From assembly GCF_008014775.2 (NCBI RefSeq), contig NZ_CP144914.1:1860001-1924000 (forward strand): a DNA stretch of 64,000 nt, given 5' to 3'. The translations under genes were made by a program, and so were the position numbers. This DNA is from Alkalicoccus halolimnae. GTDB taxonomy: Bacteria > Bacillota > Bacilli > Bacillales > Salisediminibacteriaceae. Positions 61,833 through 64,000 of the stretch are shown here, one piece after another. The notes under the pieces are model-generated. The model saw nothing but the letters and a program-made list of their open reading frames with translations. It ran no database searches and was not told the DNA's origin. Position 1 is the stretch's first letter; every line of letters starts with the position of its first letter.

Positions 61833-62039
61833 ATGAACATGACTCCGTATTTAATAATTGCCGGTATTATTTGTATCATTGCTCTTGTATTGACAATTGC
61901 AATTGGTATGAATCCGCAGGACGATAATTATAATAACGCTGATAAAACAAAAAAGCATTTTATTAATCTGACATTGATCTATGCAGTAGTATTTATTCCT
62001 GCTATTCTTATGATTTTTGTATATTTTATTATCCGCTGA
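61833..62039 (+). CDS. Small two-helix membrane protein
   Basis: 68 aa from ATG at 61833; a GTG at 61818 is an alternative but leaves no ribosome site, while GGTGGTGG lies before the ATG. Two hydrophobic helices (about 4-27 and 47-67) separated by a polar loop MNPQDDNYNNADKTKKH. No family assigned with confidence. Followed 21 bp later by a HAD phosphatase gene, probably one transcript. Confidence 0.6.
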   Translation: MNMTPYLIIAGIICIIALVLTIAIGMNPQDDNYNNADKTKKHFINLTLIYAVVFIPAILMIFVYFIIR

Positions 62040-62060
62040 CAGGAATGGAAGGAGAAAACT

Positions 62061-62801
62061 ATGAACAGAAAGATTAAACTCGCTGTGCTCGATATGGATG
62101 GAACCCTGCTTTCAAACGAACATCAAATTTCCGTTCAGAACAAGCAGGCAGTTAAAAAAGCTTTACAAAACGGTGTGGAAGTAATTATTGCAACAGGGCG
62201 CTCCCTTCCTGCCGTCGATATGTTTGCTGAAGAACTTGAACTGAATGATTTTATTATTACAGGTAACGGCAGTGAAATATGGCATTTGCACGGACCGGAA
62301 CTGATCGAACGATCATCGCTTGAAAATGAAATGATTGAAATGATGTGGAAAATCAGAAATAAACACGGTGCCAATCATTGGGCGGCTTCCGTCGGGAAAG
62401 TCTGGAAGAGAGAGATGCCCGAGAATTTACATGAGCACGAATGGCTTAAATTCGGGTATGACCTGGACAGCGCGGAAATAAAGCAGGCAATTCTTGAAGA
62501 ACTTCAGCAGTATGAAGAACTGGAAATAAGCAATTCAAGCCCTCTTAACATTGAAGTGAATGCAAAAGGAGTGCATAAAGCTAAAGCGATAGAATCCGTT
62601 CTTCAACGAAAAAAGATTTCCTTTGAAGAGGTCATGACGATAGGTGACAGTCTGAACGACATGAGTATGATCAAAGCGGCCGGAACAGGCGTGGCTATGG
62701 GAAATGCTCAGCAGGAAGTGAAAGATGCTGCTGATCACGTTACTTCTTCAAACGTTGAACACGGCGTAGCAGAAGCTTTCCAGTATTTCCGGATTATTTA
62801 G
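62061..62801 (+). CDS. Cof-type HAD-IIB phosphatase
   Basis: 246 aa. LAVLDMDGTLLSNEHQIS at the N-terminus carries the two catalytic Asp residues, followed by VIIATGRSLPAV, an alpha/beta cap (about residues 80-180) and the terminal EVMTIGDSLNDMSMIKAAGTGVAMGNA with the metal-binding Asp pair. Cof-like enzymes dephosphorylate sugar phosphates, flavin or pyridoxal phosphates; which one is unknown. AAGGAG precedes the ATG. Terminator follows at once. Confidence 0.9.
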   Translation: MNRKIKLAVLDMDGTLLSNEHQISVQNKQAVKKALQNGVEVIIATGRSLPAVDMFAEELELNDFIITGNGSEIWHLHGPELIERSSLENEMIEMMWKIRNKHGANHWAASVGKVWKREMPENLHEHEWLKFGYDLDSAEIKQAILEELQQYEELEISNSSPLNIEVNAKGVHKAKAIESVLQRKKISFEEVMTIGDSLNDMSMIKAAGTGVAMGNAQQEVKDAADHVTSSNVEHGVAEAFQYFRII

Positions 62802-62823
62802 CAGCAGAAATGCTGCTTTTTTT
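62800..62823 (+). terminator. Terminator overlapping the Cof phosphatase stop
   Basis: AGCAGCA and TGCTGCT with a GAAA loop, then seven T residues; the stem begins within the stop codon. Confidence 0.85.
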
Positions 62824-62981
62824 CTTTTAGAATTATCAAATAAACTGATAAGGATAAAAAATGACTCTGTCAGCTTTCATTCTTTTTATTAGTATAAAGC
62901 TGCACTACCGGTCTTCTGCGGCATAAATCTAAAACTGGATTACAAGAGCTGTGGATTCTTCTGTCCGCTTTCTTAATGAAC

Positions 62982-62996
62982 TTGTAAACGCTTATA
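62982..62996 (+). promoter_or_regulatory. Possible cre (CcpA) site
   Basis: TTGTAAACGCTTATA matches the cre consensus WTGNAANCGNWNNCW with one mismatch, about 40 bp upstream of the SigB-like promoter. Confidence 0.3.
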
Positions 62997-63023
62997 GTTT
63001 CTTCTGTCTTTAAAGCGCATAAC

Positions 63024-63048
63024 GTTTTAAAAATAAAGAAAAGGGTAT
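63024..63048 (+). promoter_or_regulatory. SigB-like promoter of the DUF2231-DUF2203 operon
   Basis: GTTTTA (63024-63029) and a perfect GGGTAT (63043-63048) with a 13 nt spacer fit the general-stress SigB consensus with one mismatch, 49 bp before the first start codon. No comparable SigA promoter was seen. Confidence 0.6.
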
Positions 63049-63097
63049 ATACAAAACATAAACAATAGTTATTCAAACACTATACGAGGTGATGATT

Positions 63098-63520
63098 TTG
63101 TATTTAATTCCTGAGCCGCTGCATCCAGCCGTTGTCCATTTACCGATTGCGCTCTGGCTTGTAGGTTCTTTATTTTTACTTCTTTCTTTGTGGAAGCCGT
63201 GGTTCTTTGACAGAGCAGCTTTATGGATGACTGCCATTGGAACTTTTGGAGGCATTATATCTTACCAGACCGGTCCTTCAGCTGTTGGTACGGCAATTGA
63301 GATATATGGAGACTCTGTAGGAGAATTTCTAGGGATTCATCAGCAGTTTGCTTTTTATTCCCTTCTGACTTATATTGTTATTCTTGTACTTCAAATTGTT
63401 AATTTATTCACAAAAAACAAGTATATTCGTTGGATTATAGCTGTTTTAGGTATAGCTGGAGCCCTTCTTGTGTTTGCGACAGGTCATTTTGCGGGAAGAT
63501 TAATGTATGACGGGATATAA
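63098..63520 (+). CDS. DUF2231 membrane protein
   Basis: 140 aa from TTG at 63098, 8 nt after GAGG; the ATG at 63092 is too close to that site. Four hydrophobic segments. LHPAVVHLPIALWLVGSLF and the late ATGHFAGRLMYDG carry conserved His residues typical of DUF2231, which may bind a metal or haem (inference). Function unknown. First gene of a pair behind a SigB-like promoter; the next starts about 20 bp later. Confidence 0.8.
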   Translation: MYLIPEPLHPAVVHLPIALWLVGSLFLLLSLWKPWFFDRAALWMTAIGTFGGIISYQTGPSAVGTAIEIYGDSVGEFLGIHQQFAFYSLLTYIVILVLQIVNLFTKNKYIRWIIAVLGIAGALLVFATGHFAGRLMYDGI

Positions 63521-63541
63521 TAGGGAAAGGAGGAATGGATG

Positions 63542-63940
63542 ATGGCTAAAAAGTACTTTACTGTGGAGCAGGCGGACAGACTGCTTCCAATTGTTAAAGA
63601 AGAAATAAACGAATTAAAGATTATTCAGAAGGAGTTTGACGATAAATGGTCAGTCTATCACCAGATACAGGAAGAAAAGAAACAGAATGTCCAGACAGAG
63701 ACACCCAGCGTATTTAAATTAGAGTGTGAATTGGAATTTATTGAGCTTCAGGCTCAGCTACATGTTTCCAATATTCAAAAAACAGGTGCACAGTTAAAAG
63801 GTATTGAACCAGGACTCGTAGATTTTCCTTCTTTTAAAGGAAAAAAAGAAATTCTTCTATGCTGGAGAGAAGGAGAAGATAAAATTCAATTTTACCACGA
63901 TCCTAAAGAAGGATTTGCCGGAAGAAAGCCGCTTTATTGA
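63542..63940 (+). CDS. DUF2203 family protein
   Basis: 132 aa from the second ATG (63542), 8 nt after AAAGGAGG; the ATG at 63539 is also possible. Family landmarks: KYFTVEQADRLLPIV at the N-terminus, then helices, and the conserved end GIEPGLVDFPSFKGKKEILLCWREGE with FYHDPKEGFAGRKPL. No enzyme motif recognised. Co-transcribed with the DUF2231 gene, so probably part of a general-stress response. No gene is visible in the last 60 bases. Confidence 0.85.
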   Translation: MAKKYFTVEQADRLLPIVKEEINELKIIQKEFDDKWSVYHQIQEEKKQNVQTETPSVFKLECELEFIELQAQLHVSNIQKTGAQLKGIEPGLVDFPSFKGKKEILLCWREGEDKIQFYHDPKEGFAGRKPLY

Positions 63941-64000
63941 GTGACGTCAGTTTAACTGAGTGTCTGTGGATCAGCGTTATCCGGTGCAAAATAGCAATTC

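Noticed and set aside
1..64000. CRISPR arrays, tRNA or rRNA genes, prophage or IS elements
   Set aside because: No regularly spaced identical repeats, cloverleaf sequences, rRNA blocks, transposase genes or structural phage genes were seen; the single recombinase-like gene has no element borders.

Overview
The window reads as a chromosomal segment of a low-to-moderate GC, Gram-positive member of the Bacillaceae, probably a moderate halophile or haloalkaliphile. Seen in the sequence: the B. subtilis-type argCJBD-carAB-argF order, a proline T-box ahead of proBA, a TnrA-type box ahead of an ammonium transporter, dynA, cvfB, ypcP and typA homologues, AGGAGG-type ribosome binding sites, ectoine genes ectA and ectB, and a very acidic extracellular MsrAB. 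The genus-level reading is inference. No rRNA, tRNA, CRISPR array, intact IS element or prophage was seen.

Layout. 1-8.9 kb: partial hypothetical gene, coiled-coil protein, tandem-domain gamma-glutamylcyclotransferase, GNAT-like gene, C45-type Ntn hydrolase, an unusual FMN-split-barrel/UbiA prenyltransferase fusion, ohr, membrane-anchored msrAB, a second msrA and a serine hydrolase. 8.9-11.6 kb: cardiolipin synthase flanked by inverted copies of a dispersed repeat. 11.6-24.1 kb: complete arginine pathway (argC, J, B, D, carA, carB, argF, then argG and argH on separate promoters) with ARG-box-like sites and a two-codon upstream ORF. 24.3-28.3 kb: ilvE and a DNA-repair-like operon (DUF6884, deoxyinosine/uracil glycosylase, YpcP exonuclease, cytosolic BtuF-like protein).

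28.3-40.1 kb is mostly minus-strand: DCC oxidoreductase, AbrB-type membrane protein, ectB and ectA (no ectC in the window), typA, proA and proB behind a Pro T-box, and an ACT-domain/UPF0210 pair behind a glycine riboswitch. Compatible-solute and amino-acid supply genes (proline, ectoine) are therefore clustered. 40.1-49 kb: serine hydrolase, acyltransferase, EamA exporter, then amt with a GlnD-like nucleotidyltransferase and a DEDDh exonuclease under a TnrA-type box, ilvA and cvfB. 49-64 kb: topB, a metallophosphoesterase, a tiny retropepsin-like protein, a DUF2187 protein, two paralogous permeases flanking an SDR, HAD phosphatases, dynA, and a DUF2231-DUF2203 pair behind a SigB-like promoter.

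Most promising for follow-up: the glycine-riboswitch-controlled ACT-UPF0210 operon, the flavin-barrel/UbiA fusion, ectAB without ectC, the amt-nucleotidyltransferase-exonuclease operon, and the structured dispersed repeat family. A recurring local feature is terminator hairpins whose stems or loops contain the last codons of the gene.
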